DNA of 64,000 nucleotides from Phenylobacterium sp. LH3H17 (lineage in GTDB: Bacteria; Pseudomonadota; Alphaproteobacteria; Caulobacterales; Caulobacteraceae): contig NZ_CP101283.1 in assembly GCF_024298925.1 (NCBI RefSeq), forward strand, positions 930,001-994,000, read 5' to 3'. The notes under the pieces are model-generated. The model had not been told where the DNA came from. It worked only from the letters and a program-made list of their open reading frames with translations, and did no database searches. Shown here one piece after another: positions 6,969 to 15,432 of the stretch. Position 1 is the stretch's first letter. The number at the start of each line of letters is the position of its first letter. The translations under genes and the position numbers were made by a program.

Positions 6969-8096
6969 CTAGTAGCCCTGAATCTTCGCGTAGCGATCCC
7001 GGTGGTAGCTCTGGCTGCCGAAGGCGGCTTCGCAGGCGCGGGCGCGCTTGAGGTAGAAGCCCGCGTCGTGGGCGTCGGTCATGCCGATGCCGCCGTGCAT
7101 CTGGACCATTTCGTTGCTCACCAGGTGGAAGGTGTCGCCCATCTTGGCCTTGGCCAGGGAGACCAGCTCCGGCACGTCGGGGCTGCCGGCGTCGATCGCC
7201 TGGAGGGCGGCTTCGACGGCCGAGCGGGCCAGTTCCAGGTCGGTGAACATCTTGGCCGCGCGGTGCTGCAGGGCCTGGAAGGAGCCGATCACCTGGCCGA
7301 ACTGCACGCGGACCTTGAGGTAGTCGAGGGTGACCTCGAAGGCCTGGACCGCGGCGCCCAGCATCTCGGCCGAGACGCCCGCGCGGGCGCGGTCGAGGGT
7401 GGATTCCAGAACCGGCCAGCCCTTGCCTTCCTCGCCCAGCAGCTCGGCGGCCGCGCCGTTGAACTCGATGTTCGAGGCGCCGCGGCTGTCGGCCAGCTTG
7501 AGGTTCTGCTTCTTCACGCCGGCGTCGTCGGCCTTCACCAGGAACAGGCTGACGCCGTCTGTGTCGCCCGGCTGGCCCGAGGTGCGGGCCGAGACGATCA
7601 GCAGGCCGGCCGAGGGGCCTTCCAGCACGAAGGTCTTCTTGCCGGTCAGCTTGTAGCCGCCGCCCGACTTCTCGGCCTTCATCGAGACCTTCTCCGGCGC
7701 ATGGTGGGCGCCTTCGTCGACCGCCAGGGTGGCGACCACCGAGCCGTCGGCGATCTTGGGCAGCCATTCGCTCTTCTGGGCGTCGGAGCCGCCCAGGATC
7801 AGCGCCGAGGCGCCGGCCAGGCCCGAGGCCAGCAGGGGCGAGGCGGTGAGCGTGCGGCCCATCTCCTCGAGGATCAGGCCCAGGCTGAGATAGCCGAAGT
7901 CCGACCCGCCGTATTCTTCGGGGATGATGACCCCGGCCCAGCCCATCTCGGCCTGTTCGTTCCAGGCGTTGGCGTCGTAGCCGACCTCGACCCCGCTATC
8001 GCGCATCTTGCGGAAGGCGGTGACCGGGCTCTTCTCCTGCACCCAGCTTTTCGCCGCGTCGCGGAGCATGCTCTGTTCTTCGTTCAGAACGGCCAT
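6969..8096 (-). CDS. Acyl-CoA dehydrogenase, small (FadE27/ChsE5-like) subunit
   Basis: 375 residues, the shortest and last of five dehydrogenases in the operon. The C-terminus (MVQMHGGIGMTDAHDAGFYL) is a typical family helix, but the Glu of medium-chain enzymes (YEGT motif) is absent, and the helix-G position that holds Glu in the four neighbours reads TLDRARAG here. Mycobacterial steroid side-chain dehydrogenases form alpha2beta2 complexes of a ~400-residue catalytic subunit (FadE26/ChsE4) and a ~370-residue partner (FadE27/ChsE5); length and missing catalytic base fit the partner role. It probably assembles with one or more of the upstream paralogues on CoA esters with bulky ring systems. 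Complex formation is inferred. Confidence 0.88.
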   Translation of the reverse strand: MAVLNEEQSMLRDAAKSWVQEKSPVTAFRKMRDSGVEVGYDANAWNEQAEMGWAGVIIPEEYGGSDFGYLSLGLILEEMGRTLTASPLLASGLAGASALILGGSDAQKSEWLPKIADGSVVATLAVDEGAHHAPEKVSMKAEKSGGGYKLTGKKTFVLEGPSAGLLIVSARTSGQPGDTDGVSLFLVKADDAGVKKQNLKLADSRGASNIEFNGAAAELLGEEGKGWPVLESTLDRARAGVSAEMLGAAVQAFEVTLDYLKVRVQFGQVIGSFQALQHRAAKMFTDLELARSAVEAALQAIDAGSPDVPELVSLAKAKMGDTFHLVSNEMVQMHGGIGMTDAHDAGFYLKRARACEAAFGSQSYHRDRYAKIQGY

Positions 8097-8150
8097 TTGT
8101 GTTCAGTCCTTATAGGTGTCGTTTGAATGATGAGGGGACGCCTGGGCGCC

Positions 8151-9359
8151 CTAGTTGTTCTGGGTGAGGTCCGGCAGGCCGAGGATCCGCTTGGAGATGA
8201 TGTTGTTCTGCACCTCCTGCGAGCCGCCATAGATCGTGGTGGCCTTGCCGCCGAGCCAGCCGCGCACGGCGCCTAGCTCTTCGGGTTTGAAGTCGTCGCC
8301 TTCCCAGCCGAGGCCCTGGTGACCCATGATCTCCAGGGTCAGTTCGGCCTTGTCCTGCATCCAGCGGGTGCCGGCGTTCTTCATGATCGAGGTGGCGGCC
8401 GAGGGGCCGGAATTGCCCTTGGATTCCATCATCGCGCGCACGGCGGTTTGCTGGAAGGCGCGGCCGTCGATCTCGTTCATGATGATGCGGGTGCGCAGGT
8501 CGCTGTCGGCGATGCGGCCCTTTTCGTCGGCGCCCACATAGTCCTTGGCCAGCTTCGGCAGCGGCTTGACCGCCATGCCGAACCCGCCGCCGCCGCCCGC
8601 GCCGCTGAGGCCGGAGCGCTCATGCTGCAGCAGCCGCTTGGCGATGGTCCAGCCGCCGTTCAGCGGGCCGACCAGGTTCTTCTTGTCGGCGATCGCGTCG
8701 GTGAAGAAGGTCTCGCAGAAAGGAGAGTTGCCGGCGATAAGAGGAATCGGACGGACTTCGACGCCCGGCTGATGCATCGTGAACAGGACGAACGAGATGC
8801 CTTCATGTTTCTTCGAAGTATCCGTCCGCACGAGACAGAAGCACCAGTCGGCGAATTGAGCGCCGGAGGTCCAGATCTTTTGTCCGTTGATGACGAAGTG
8901 GTCGCCCTTGTCTTCAGCCTTGCACTGAAGACTTGCCAGGTCGGACCCGGCGCCCGGCTCGCTGAAGCCCTGGCACCATTGCAGGTCGCCCCGGACGATC
9001 GGCGGGATGTGCTCTTTCTTCTGATCCTCGGTGCCGTACTCCAGCAGCGTCGGGCCGAACATCATCACGCCCATGCCGCCGATCGGGTTATAGGCCCCGG
9101 CCCGGCCCAGCTCCTGCTGGATGACCCGGCCCTCGGCCGGGCTGAGCCCGCCGCCGCCATAGGCCGCCGGCCAGGTGGGCACGCCCCACCCCTTGGCGCC
9201 CATCGCCTTGCGCCAGGCTTCCTGGTCCTCGCTGGGCTTCGAGCGCTCCTCGCGCATCATCGGATTGGGTCGTCCCTTCAGGGACGCCGGGAAGTTCGCC
9301 TCGATCCATGCCCGGGCGTCCGCCCGGAAGGTGTCGAGATCGCCGCCAAAATCAGCCAT
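8151..9359 (-). CDS. Acyl-CoA dehydrogenase, large (FadE26/ChsE4-like) subunit, paralogue 4
   Basis: 402 residues, start ATG at 9359 behind an AAGGAGA ribosome site. FAD-binding signature WCQGFSEPGAGSDLASLQ is present, as are KIWTSGAQ and the C-terminal TTIYGGSQEVQNNIISKRIL. Gly replaces the usual C-terminal catalytic Glu (YGGS in place of YEGT), but a Glu sits at residue 247 in LLQHERSG, the position of the catalytic base in ChsE4-type enzymes. It is closest to the paralogue at 9409, sharing the ending GLPDLTQ. Spacing to the small-subunit gene is 54 bases, consistent with co-expression. It should oxidise the alpha-beta bond of acyl-CoA substrates, transferring electrons to ETF. Confidence 0.9.
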   Translation of the reverse strand: MADFGGDLDTFRADARAWIEANFPASLKGRPNPMMREERSKPSEDQEAWRKAMGAKGWGVPTWPAAYGGGGLSPAEGRVIQQELGRAGAYNPIGGMGVMMFGPTLLEYGTEDQKKEHIPPIVRGDLQWCQGFSEPGAGSDLASLQCKAEDKGDHFVINGQKIWTSGAQFADWCFCLVRTDTSKKHEGISFVLFTMHQPGVEVRPIPLIAGNSPFCETFFTDAIADKKNLVGPLNGGWTIAKRLLQHERSGLSGAGGGGGFGMAVKPLPKLAKDYVGADEKGRIADSDLRTRIIMNEIDGRAFQQTAVRAMMESKGNSGPSAATSIMKNAGTRWMQDKAELTLEIMGHQGLGWEGDDFKPEELGAVRGWLGGKATTIYGGSQEVQNNIISKRILGLPDLTQNN

Positions 9360-9408
9360 CTAAAAAGTCTCCTTGAAAATAGGGTCGTTCGAAACTCGGT
9401 TCATCATC

Positions 9409-10620
9409 CTAGTGGCTCTGGGTCAGGTCCGGGAGTCCCAGGATCCGCTTGGAGATGATGTTGTTCTGCACTTCGTTGGAGCCGCCATAGATCGAGCCGG
9501 CCTTGCCCGAGAGCCAGGAGCGCACCGCGGTCCGCTCCTCCTCGGTGAAGTCCTCGCCGGCCCAGCCGAGGCCCTGGTGGCCCATGAACTCCAGCGTCAG
9601 CTCCGCCCGGTCCTGGGCGACCTTCATATTGGCGTTCTTCATGATCGAGGTGGCGGCGCTGGGGCCCGAATTGCCCTTGGCCTCCAGGGCCGCGCGGCGA
9701 ACCGTCTGCTGCAGGGCCTTCTGGTCGATCTCGTTCATGACGATGCGGGTCCGCAGGTCGCTGTCGGCCAGCCGGCCCTGCTCGTCCTCGCCCACATACT
9801 TCTTGGCGACCACGCCCAGCGCCACCGGCTTGCCGCCCGCCGCGCCGCGCGATCCGTTCATCCCCGAACGCTCGTGCTGCAGCAGCCGCTTGGCCACGCT
9901 CCAGCCGCCGTTCAGCGGGCCGATCAGGTTTTCCTTGGGCACCTTCACGTCGGTGATGAAGGTTTCGCAGAAGGGCGAGTTGCCGGCGATCAGCAGAATG
10001 GGGCGGACTTCCACACCAGGCTGGTGCATCTCGAAGACCACGAAAGAAATACCTTCGTGCTTCTTTGTGGTGTCGGTGCGGACCAGGCAGAAGATCATGT
10101 CGGCGTACTGGGCGCCGCTTGTCCAGATCTTGGATCCGTTAACGAGGAAGTGGTCGCCCTTGTCCTCGGCGCGGGTCTGAAGACTTGCCAGGTCCGATCC
10201 GGCGCCCGGTTCGGAGAAGCCCTGACACCAGCGGACCTTGCCGGTGACGATGTCCGGGACCCACTTCTTTTTCTGCTCTTCGGTGCCGTATTCCAGCAGG
10301 GTCGGGCCGAACATCCCCACGCCCATGCCGCCGATCGGGTTGACGGCGCCGATGGCGGCCATCTCCTGCTGCAATACCCGAGCCTCGGCGGGCGAGAGGC
10401 CGCCGCCGCCATAGGCCGCGGGCCAGGCGGGGGTGCCCCAGCCCCGCGCGCCCATGCGCTCCTTCCAGACCGCCCAGTCGCCGGTGGGCTCGGCCGGGCT
10501 CATCGCCAGGGCCTGCAGCGCCTCGGCGTCGCCACGCAAGGATTTCGGAAAATTGGCCTCGAGCCAGGCGCGCGCATCGGCGCGGAAGGCTTCCAAATCG
10601 GAGCCGCCAAAGTCAGCCAT
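9409..10620 (-). CDS. Acyl-CoA dehydrogenase, large (FadE26/ChsE4-like) subunit, paralogue 3
   Basis: 403 residues with the same architecture as its neighbours: N-terminal MADFGGSDLEAFRADARAWL, FAD motif WCQGFSEPGAGSDLA, KIWTSGAQ, and candidate catalytic Glu250 in LLQHERSG. The C-terminus SIYGGSNEVQNNIISKRILG pairs it with the gene at 8151 as products of a recent duplication. A GGGAGA ribosome site precedes the ATG at 10620. It lies 49 bases upstream of paralogue 4. Substrate preference cannot be read from sequence. Confidence 0.9.
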   Translation of the reverse strand: MADFGGSDLEAFRADARAWLEANFPKSLRGDAEALQALAMSPAEPTGDWAVWKERMGARGWGTPAWPAAYGGGGLSPAEARVLQQEMAAIGAVNPIGGMGVGMFGPTLLEYGTEEQKKKWVPDIVTGKVRWCQGFSEPGAGSDLASLQTRAEDKGDHFLVNGSKIWTSGAQYADMIFCLVRTDTTKKHEGISFVVFEMHQPGVEVRPILLIAGNSPFCETFITDVKVPKENLIGPLNGGWSVAKRLLQHERSGMNGSRGAAGGKPVALGVVAKKYVGEDEQGRLADSDLRTRIVMNEIDQKALQQTVRRAALEAKGNSGPSAATSIMKNANMKVAQDRAELTLEFMGHQGLGWAGEDFTEEERTAVRSWLSGKAGSIYGGSNEVQNNIISKRILGLPDLTQSH

Positions 10621-10694
10621 GAAAATTCTCCCTAATATTCATTATCTTAGCAATTAGTATAGCATGAAGCCTAGACCGCCGGGAGAGCCTCCGT

Positions 10695-11906
10695 CTACTT
10701 CGCATCGGGCAGGCCGAGCACCCGCTTGGCGACCACGTTCAGGTTGATCTCCGAGGTGCCGCCTTCGATGGAGTTGCCCTTGGAGCGCAGCCAGGTCCGC
10801 ACCGCGGCCAGCTCCGGTCCGTCGAAACCCCCACCTTCCCAGCCCAGGCCGTTGGACCCCAGGGCCTCCACGATCAGCTCGTTGCGGTCCATGGCCACCT
10901 TGGCGCCGGCATACTTCATGATCGAAGTGGCGGCCGAGGGGCCGTTGCCGGCCTTGGCCTCATCGGCGGCGCGCCGCACGGTGAGCTGGAAGGCCCGCAC
11001 CTCCATCAGGTGTTCGGTCACCCGTCGGCGCAGGTCGGGATCGGCCAGCCGCCCGGCCTCGTCGACCCCCACATAGTCCTTGGCCGCATGCAGCACGGTC
11101 AGCGCGGCGACCGGCGCCCCGATCGAGCCGCCGCCCAGGCCCGCCGAGATATTGTCGCGCTCGAACTGCAGCAGCCGCTTGGCCACCGTCCAGCCGCCGT
11201 TCAGCGGACCGAACAGCTGGTCCTTCGGCACCTTCACCTCGGTGAAGAAAGTCTCGCAGAACGGCGAGGTCCCGTTGATCAGCCGGATCGGCCGCGCCTC
11301 GACCCCCGGCGACCTCATGTCGATCAGCAGGAACGAAATGCCCTCGTGCTTCTTCGAGGTGTCGGTGCGCACCAGGCAGAAGCACCAGTCGGCGAGGTTG
11401 GCGCCGCTTGTCCAGATTTTTGATCCCGTGACCAGATAGTGGTCACCCTTGTCTTCGGCGCGGGTCTGCAGGCCCGCCAGGTCCGAGCCCGCGCCAGGCT
11501 CTGAGTAGCCCTGACACCAGCGGACCGAGCCGCTGATGATCCCGGGCAGATGCTGGCGCTTCAGTTCCTCGGTCCCGTACTCGATGAGCGTCGGGCCGAA
11601 CATCATCACGCCCATGCCGCCGATCGGGTTGCGAGCTCCGATCTGGGCCATCTCCTCGGCCAGGACCCGGGCCTCGGCGCGGGAGAGGCCGCCGCCGCCG
11701 TACTGGGCCGGCCAGGTCGGCGTGCCCCAGCCCCGGGAGCCCATGGCCTCGCGCCATAGTCGGGCGGGCTCGCTCTCCTTGCCGCCCTGGGCGGCGGCCA
11801 GCTGGGCGGCCGGATCGGCCTTCAGCTCGGCCGGGAAGTTCGCCTCGAGCCACGCCTTCGCGTCCGCGCGGAAGGCCTGCGTGTCGTCGCCGCCAAAGTC
11901 AGCCAT
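10695..11906 (-). CDS. Acyl-CoA dehydrogenase, large (FadE26/ChsE4-like) subunit, paralogue 2
   Basis: 403 residues. WCQGYSEPGAGSDLAGLQ and KIWTSGAN mark the FAD and substrate regions; the candidate base is Glu249 in LLQFERDN. The C-terminal block SIEGGTSEINLNVVAKRVLG differs from the IYGGS block of paralogues 3 and 4 and matches paralogue 1, so the four large subunits fall into two pairs. The gap to paralogue 3 is 74 bases and includes an AT-rich stretch (about 10625-10665) that could hold a secondary promoter. Confidence 0.9.
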   Translation of the reverse strand: MADFGGDDTQAFRADAKAWLEANFPAELKADPAAQLAAAQGGKESEPARLWREAMGSRGWGTPTWPAQYGGGGLSRAEARVLAEEMAQIGARNPIGGMGVMMFGPTLIEYGTEELKRQHLPGIISGSVRWCQGYSEPGAGSDLAGLQTRAEDKGDHYLVTGSKIWTSGANLADWCFCLVRTDTSKKHEGISFLLIDMRSPGVEARPIRLINGTSPFCETFFTEVKVPKDQLFGPLNGGWTVAKRLLQFERDNISAGLGGGSIGAPVAALTVLHAAKDYVGVDEAGRLADPDLRRRVTEHLMEVRAFQLTVRRAADEAKAGNGPSAATSIMKYAGAKVAMDRNELIVEALGSNGLGWEGGGFDGPELAAVRTWLRSKGNSIEGGTSEINLNVVAKRVLGLPDAK

Positions 11907-11977
11907 GGAAATTCGCCTTCAAAAAATGGTCGCTCGAAAAGTCCGCCGCCGCCCGAAATAGGACGTCGCCGGGAAAC

Positions 11978-13201
11978 CTACTTCGGATCGGGCAGGCCCA
12001 GAACCCGCTTGGACACCACGTTGATGTTCACCTCGGAGGTGCCGCCCTCGATGGAATTGCCCTTCGAGCGCAGCCAGCCGTGGGTGGCGACGAGCTCGGC
12101 GGGGCTGAAGCTCTCGCCCTCCCAGCCCAGGCCCTGGTGGCCCAGGGTCTCCACCATGAGCTCCGAGCGTTCCTGGGCGAAGGTGGCCGCCGCGTATTTG
12201 ATGATGGAGGTCGCGGCCGACGGACCGTTGGAGGCCCGCGCCTCGGCCGCCGTGCGCGCGATCGTCTTGTAGAGGCAGTCGAAATCCATCTTGTTCCTGG
12301 TGATCCGCATCCGCAGGTCGCGGTCGGCCACCGCGCCGCCGGCGTCCTGGCCAAGATAGGTCTTGGCGATCTGGCCGAGGTCCCCCGCCGAGCCGCCGGC
12401 CCCGCCGCCGCTGCCGAAGCCGCCCGAGATGTTCTGGCGTTCATATTGAAGGAGGCGCTTGGCGATCTCCCAGCCGCCGTTGACCTTCCCTACCAGGTGG
12501 TTCTTGGGGATCTTAACGTCGGTGAAGAAGGTCTCGCAGAATGGGCTCTCGCCGGAGATCAGCTGGATCGGCCGCGTCTCGACGCCGGGCGTGGCCATGT
12601 CGATCAGCACGAAGGAAATGCCTTCGTGCTTCTTGGTCGTATCGGTCCGAACCAGGCAGAAACACCAGTCCGCCTTGTTGGCGTACGACGTCCAAATCTT
12701 CTGGCCATTGATTAGCCAGTGGTCACCCTTGTCCTCGCAGCGGGTTGCCAGTGAGGCGAGATCGGAACCCGCGCCTGGCTCGGAGTAGCCCTGGCACCAG
12801 CGGACATCGCCGTTGATGATCTTCGGAAGGTGCTCGTTTTTCTGTTCTTCGGTCGCGTATTCCAGCAAGACGGGCCCCAGCATCCAGACGCCGAAGGAGG
12901 CCAGCGGGGGCCGGTAGCGTCCGGCGGACATCTCCTGGTCCAGCACGCGGGCCCGGGCAGGATCGAGGCCGCCGCCGCCATAGGCCGCCGGCCAGGCCGG
13001 CGCCGTCCAGCCCTTCTGCGCCATGCGGGTCATCCACAGGCGTTGGGGATCGGAAGAGCCGGCGAAGGCGCGACCGCCCCAGACGGCCTCCGGGTCCGTG
13101 TTGGCGTTGGGGTCGCGCAGCTCGGCCGGATAGTTGGCTTCCAGCCATTCGCGGACTTCGGCGCGGAATGCGTCAAGTTCGCCGGCGCCGAAATCGGCCA
13201 T
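11978..13201 (-). CDS. Acyl-CoA dehydrogenase, large (FadE26/ChsE4-like) subunit, paralogue 1
   Basis: 407 residues from the ATG at 13201, preferred over the in-frame ATG at 13303 because GGAGGG lies just upstream and the other large subunits all begin MADFG. Motifs: WCQGYSEPGAGSDLASL, KIWTSYANKADW, candidate base Glu254 in LLQYERQN, C-terminal SIEGGTSEVNINVVSKRVLG. A glycine-rich loop (GGFGSGGGAGGSAG) follows the Glu. This is the first gene of the five-gene operon; its promoter should lie in the 147 bases shared with the divergent mprF-like gene. Confidence 0.9.
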   Translation of the reverse strand: MADFGAGELDAFRAEVREWLEANYPAELRDPNANTDPEAVWGGRAFAGSSDPQRLWMTRMAQKGWTAPAWPAAYGGGGLDPARARVLDQEMSAGRYRPPLASFGVWMLGPVLLEYATEEQKNEHLPKIINGDVRWCQGYSEPGAGSDLASLATRCEDKGDHWLINGQKIWTSYANKADWCFCLVRTDTTKKHEGISFVLIDMATPGVETRPIQLISGESPFCETFFTDVKIPKNHLVGKVNGGWEIAKRLLQYERQNISGGFGSGGGAGGSAGDLGQIAKTYLGQDAGGAVADRDLRMRITRNKMDFDCLYKTIARTAAEARASNGPSAATSIIKYAAATFAQERSELMVETLGHQGLGWEGESFSPAELVATHGWLRSKGNSIEGGTSEVNINVVSKRVLGLPDPK

Positions 13202-13348
13202 GGGACCCTCCTGGATTTTCCCGGCCACATTAGCGTCGGGACCGGCGGGAGCAAGGGAGACGAAACAGTTGTTTGACATTGCTTCGGGCTGCGCCTTGGA
13301 CAAATCGCGCTATAGGTTCGCGCGACCGAGGCGATCTGTGGCGGGCGT

Positions 13349-15013
13349 ATGCGATTTTGGCAGGAACTGAAGCCGACGGCCTACGCCGCGGCCCCGATCA
13401 CGGCGGCGGCGCTCAGCCTGACCGCCGGGGTCATGCTCCTGGCCTCCGGGGCCACGCCCTCGATCCCTGACCGCTTTGTGGCGCTCTACAAGGTCACCCC
13501 GGTGGTCCTGATCGAGGTCAGCCACTTCCTCTCCAGCATCGTCGGCCTGATGCTCGTCCTGCTGGCCTTCGGCCTGAAGGCGCGGCTGGACGCGGCCTGG
13601 GCCGCGGCGGTGGCCGCCCTGCTGATCGCCGCCCCGCTGGCCCTGCTCAAGGCCTTCGCCTGGGAGGAAGCCGCGACCTTGGCGGTGATGGCGGTAATCC
13701 TGATACCCCTGCATGGCGCTTTCCCACGCAAGGCGCGGCTCTCCAGCATGGAGGTGACGCCGGGCTGGCTGTTCTCGGCCTTCGCCGTGGTGGCGGGCGC
13801 CGGCCTGCTGGGCCTCTGGTCGTTCCAACACGCCGACTATGGCGACATGCCGTTCTGGAAGGTGATGGCCGACGCGGACGCTGCACGCGCGGCGCGGGCC
13901 TGGGCGGGGGCGGCAGTGTTGCTGTTCGCCTTCGGGATCTGGCGGCTGATCGCCTCGGCGGCCACGCCCAAGGTGGTGGGAGAATCCGACCCCGAGCTCG
14001 CCCGGGTGCGCGCTATCCTGGCCAAGGCGGAGGAGGCCGAACCCGGCGCGAATCTGGCCCTGCTGGGGGACAAGCGCTTCATCTTCTCCGCCACGGGCGA
14101 GAGCTTCCTCATGTTCGGCGCGCGCGGCCGTTCCTGGATCGCGCTGGGCGCGCCGGTCGGACGCTCCGACGAGCGCATGGAGCTGTTCTGGCGTTTCCGC
14201 GAACTGGCCGACGCTCATGCCGCCCGCCCGGGCTTCTACGGCCTGGACGCCGAGGACCTGCCCGACATCGTCGAACTAGGCTTCTCGATCTCCAAGGTCG
14301 GCGAGTCCGCGGCCGTCGCCCTGGACAGCTTCACCATCGAGGGCACCAAGCGCGGCAACCTGCGGCGCGCCTGGCGTCAGGCCTGCGAGGCGGGGGCCAG
14401 TTTCGAGGTCGTGCCGCCTCAGGGCGTCTGGGAGATCATGCCGCAGCTGCAGGCGATCTCCGACGCCTGGCTGGTCCACCATGCCGGCGGCGACAAGTGC
14501 TTCTCCATGGGCGGCTTCTATCCGAACTACGTTGCGGAGTTCCCGGTGGGGATCGTGCGCTTCGAGGGGCGGATCGTCGCTTTCGCCACCCTGTGGGTGA
14601 CCGCCGGCAAGACCTCGTTCTCCATGGACCTGATGCGCTACGTCGATGACGGCCCTAAGCGGATCATGGACTATCTGTTCGTCGAGCTGATCGAGTGGGG
14701 CCGCGAGCAGGGCTACCAGGCCGTCGATTTCGGCATGGCGCCCCTGTCGGGCCTGGACGATCGGCCGCTGGCCCCGGTGCTGTCGCGGGTTGGCGCGCTG
14801 ATCTTCGAGCGGGGCGAGGACATCTACAACTTCCAGGGCGTTCGTTCATACAAGGGCAAGTACGACCCGGTCTGGCGGCCTCGCTACATCGCCGCCCCCA
14901 ACAAGTGGGCGATCCCGCTGATCCTGGCCGACATGGGGCTGCTCACCTCCGGCGGCATGGCCAGCCTCGCCAAACGCCCGAGGCGGGAAGAGGTCCAGGC
15001 CGCGGCGGCCTAG
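13349..15013 (+). CDS. mprF: Phosphatidylglycerol lysyltransferase-like protein (short MprF)
   Basis: 554 residues: about six membrane segments in residues 1-200, then a cytoplasmic DUF2156/GNAT-like catalytic domain (FSATGESFLMFGARGRSWIA, SFSMDLMRYVDDGPKRIMDY, AVDFGMAPLSGL, YNFQGVRSYKGKYDPVWRPR). MprF/LpiA enzymes transfer an amino acid from aminoacyl-tRNA to phosphatidylglycerol, reducing membrane negative charge. Full-length MprF is about 840 residues with 14 membrane segments including the flippase; here most of the flippase part is missing, so this is a short synthase-type form. Amino-acid specificity is not predictable. It overlaps the next, convergent gene by CTAG. Confidence 0.82.
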   Translation: MRFWQELKPTAYAAAPITAAALSLTAGVMLLASGATPSIPDRFVALYKVTPVVLIEVSHFLSSIVGLMLVLLAFGLKARLDAAWAAAVAALLIAAPLALLKAFAWEEAATLAVMAVILIPLHGAFPRKARLSSMEVTPGWLFSAFAVVAGAGLLGLWSFQHADYGDMPFWKVMADADAARAARAWAGAAVLLFAFGIWRLIASAATPKVVGESDPELARVRAILAKAEEAEPGANLALLGDKRFIFSATGESFLMFGARGRSWIALGAPVGRSDERMELFWRFRELADAHAARPGFYGLDAEDLPDIVELGFSISKVGESAAVALDSFTIEGTKRGNLRRAWRQACEAGASFEVVPPQGVWEIMPQLQAISDAWLVHHAGGDKCFSMGGFYPNYVAEFPVGIVRFEGRIVAFATLWVTAGKTSFSMDLMRYVDDGPKRIMDYLFVELIEWGREQGYQAVDFGMAPLSGLDDRPLAPVLSRVGALIFERGEDIYNFQGVRSYKGKYDPVWRPRYIAAPNKWAIPLILADMGLLTSGGMASLAKRPRREEVQAAAA

Positions 15014-15213
15014 CGGCCCGTCGTCACCCCGAGCAGGTTGACGATGTGAACCAGCAGGAACAGGGCGAGCGCCGCGGCGGTGACCATGATGAAACGCCAG
15101 GGCGCCAGGCGGGGGCCCTTGGCGAAGTTCGGCGGCCGGGCGCCGCGCCACCCGGCGAAGGCGGCCAAGGCCAAGAGGGCGGCGCCGAGCGCCACTGAGA
15201 GGGTCAAGGTCAT
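15010..15213 (-). CDS. Small membrane protein
   Basis: 67 residues from the ATG at 15213 (MTLTLSVALGAALLALAAFA), with two hydrophobic segments separated by a basic loop (GWRGARPPNFAKGPRLAPWR). It resembles twin-helix small membrane proteins such as HIG1-type proteins, but I cannot assign a family. The 3' end overlaps the mprF-like gene by four bases. An upstream in-frame ATG at 15249 is possible but adds an unlikely N-terminus. Confidence 0.6.
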   Translation of the reverse strand: MTLTLSVALGAALLALAAFAGWRGARPPNFAKGPRLAPWRFIMVTAAALALFLLVHIVNLLGVTTGR

Positions 15214-15270
15214 CTGCGACCGCGTAGCGCAGCCGCGAAGTTCCGGCAAAGATGAACCAAGCCTAAACCC

Positions 15271-15286
15271 TTAATGACATCTTAAC
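15271..15286. promoter_or_regulatory. CtrA-type box upstream of podJ
   Basis: TTAATGACATCTTAAC is a perfect TTAA-N7-TTAAC site, the recognition sequence of the cell-cycle regulator CtrA, about 150 bases before the podJ start. Two GANTC (CcrM methylation) sites, GATTC at 15300-15304 and GATTC at 15427-15431, flank the intervening promoter region, which contains a possible -10 element TATAGT (15360-15365). Occupancy is inferred from the motif alone. Confidence 0.7.
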
Positions 15287-15432
15287 CCAAGGCGGCTTGG
15301 ATTCCCCCAGGCCCGCGACCTTCTGCCGTCGTCCACAGGCAATCGCACCGTACGCTACATATAGTGGCCGCGACGCGTTTACACCCCAAGGATCGGTAGT
15401 TAGCGTCAGGGTTAGGCGGGGAGAACGATTCG

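Noticed and set aside
7002..13276. Long plus-strand open frames opposite the dehydrogenase genes
   Set aside because: They are complementary-strand artefacts of high GC; all five dehydrogenases on the minus strand have complete family motifs.
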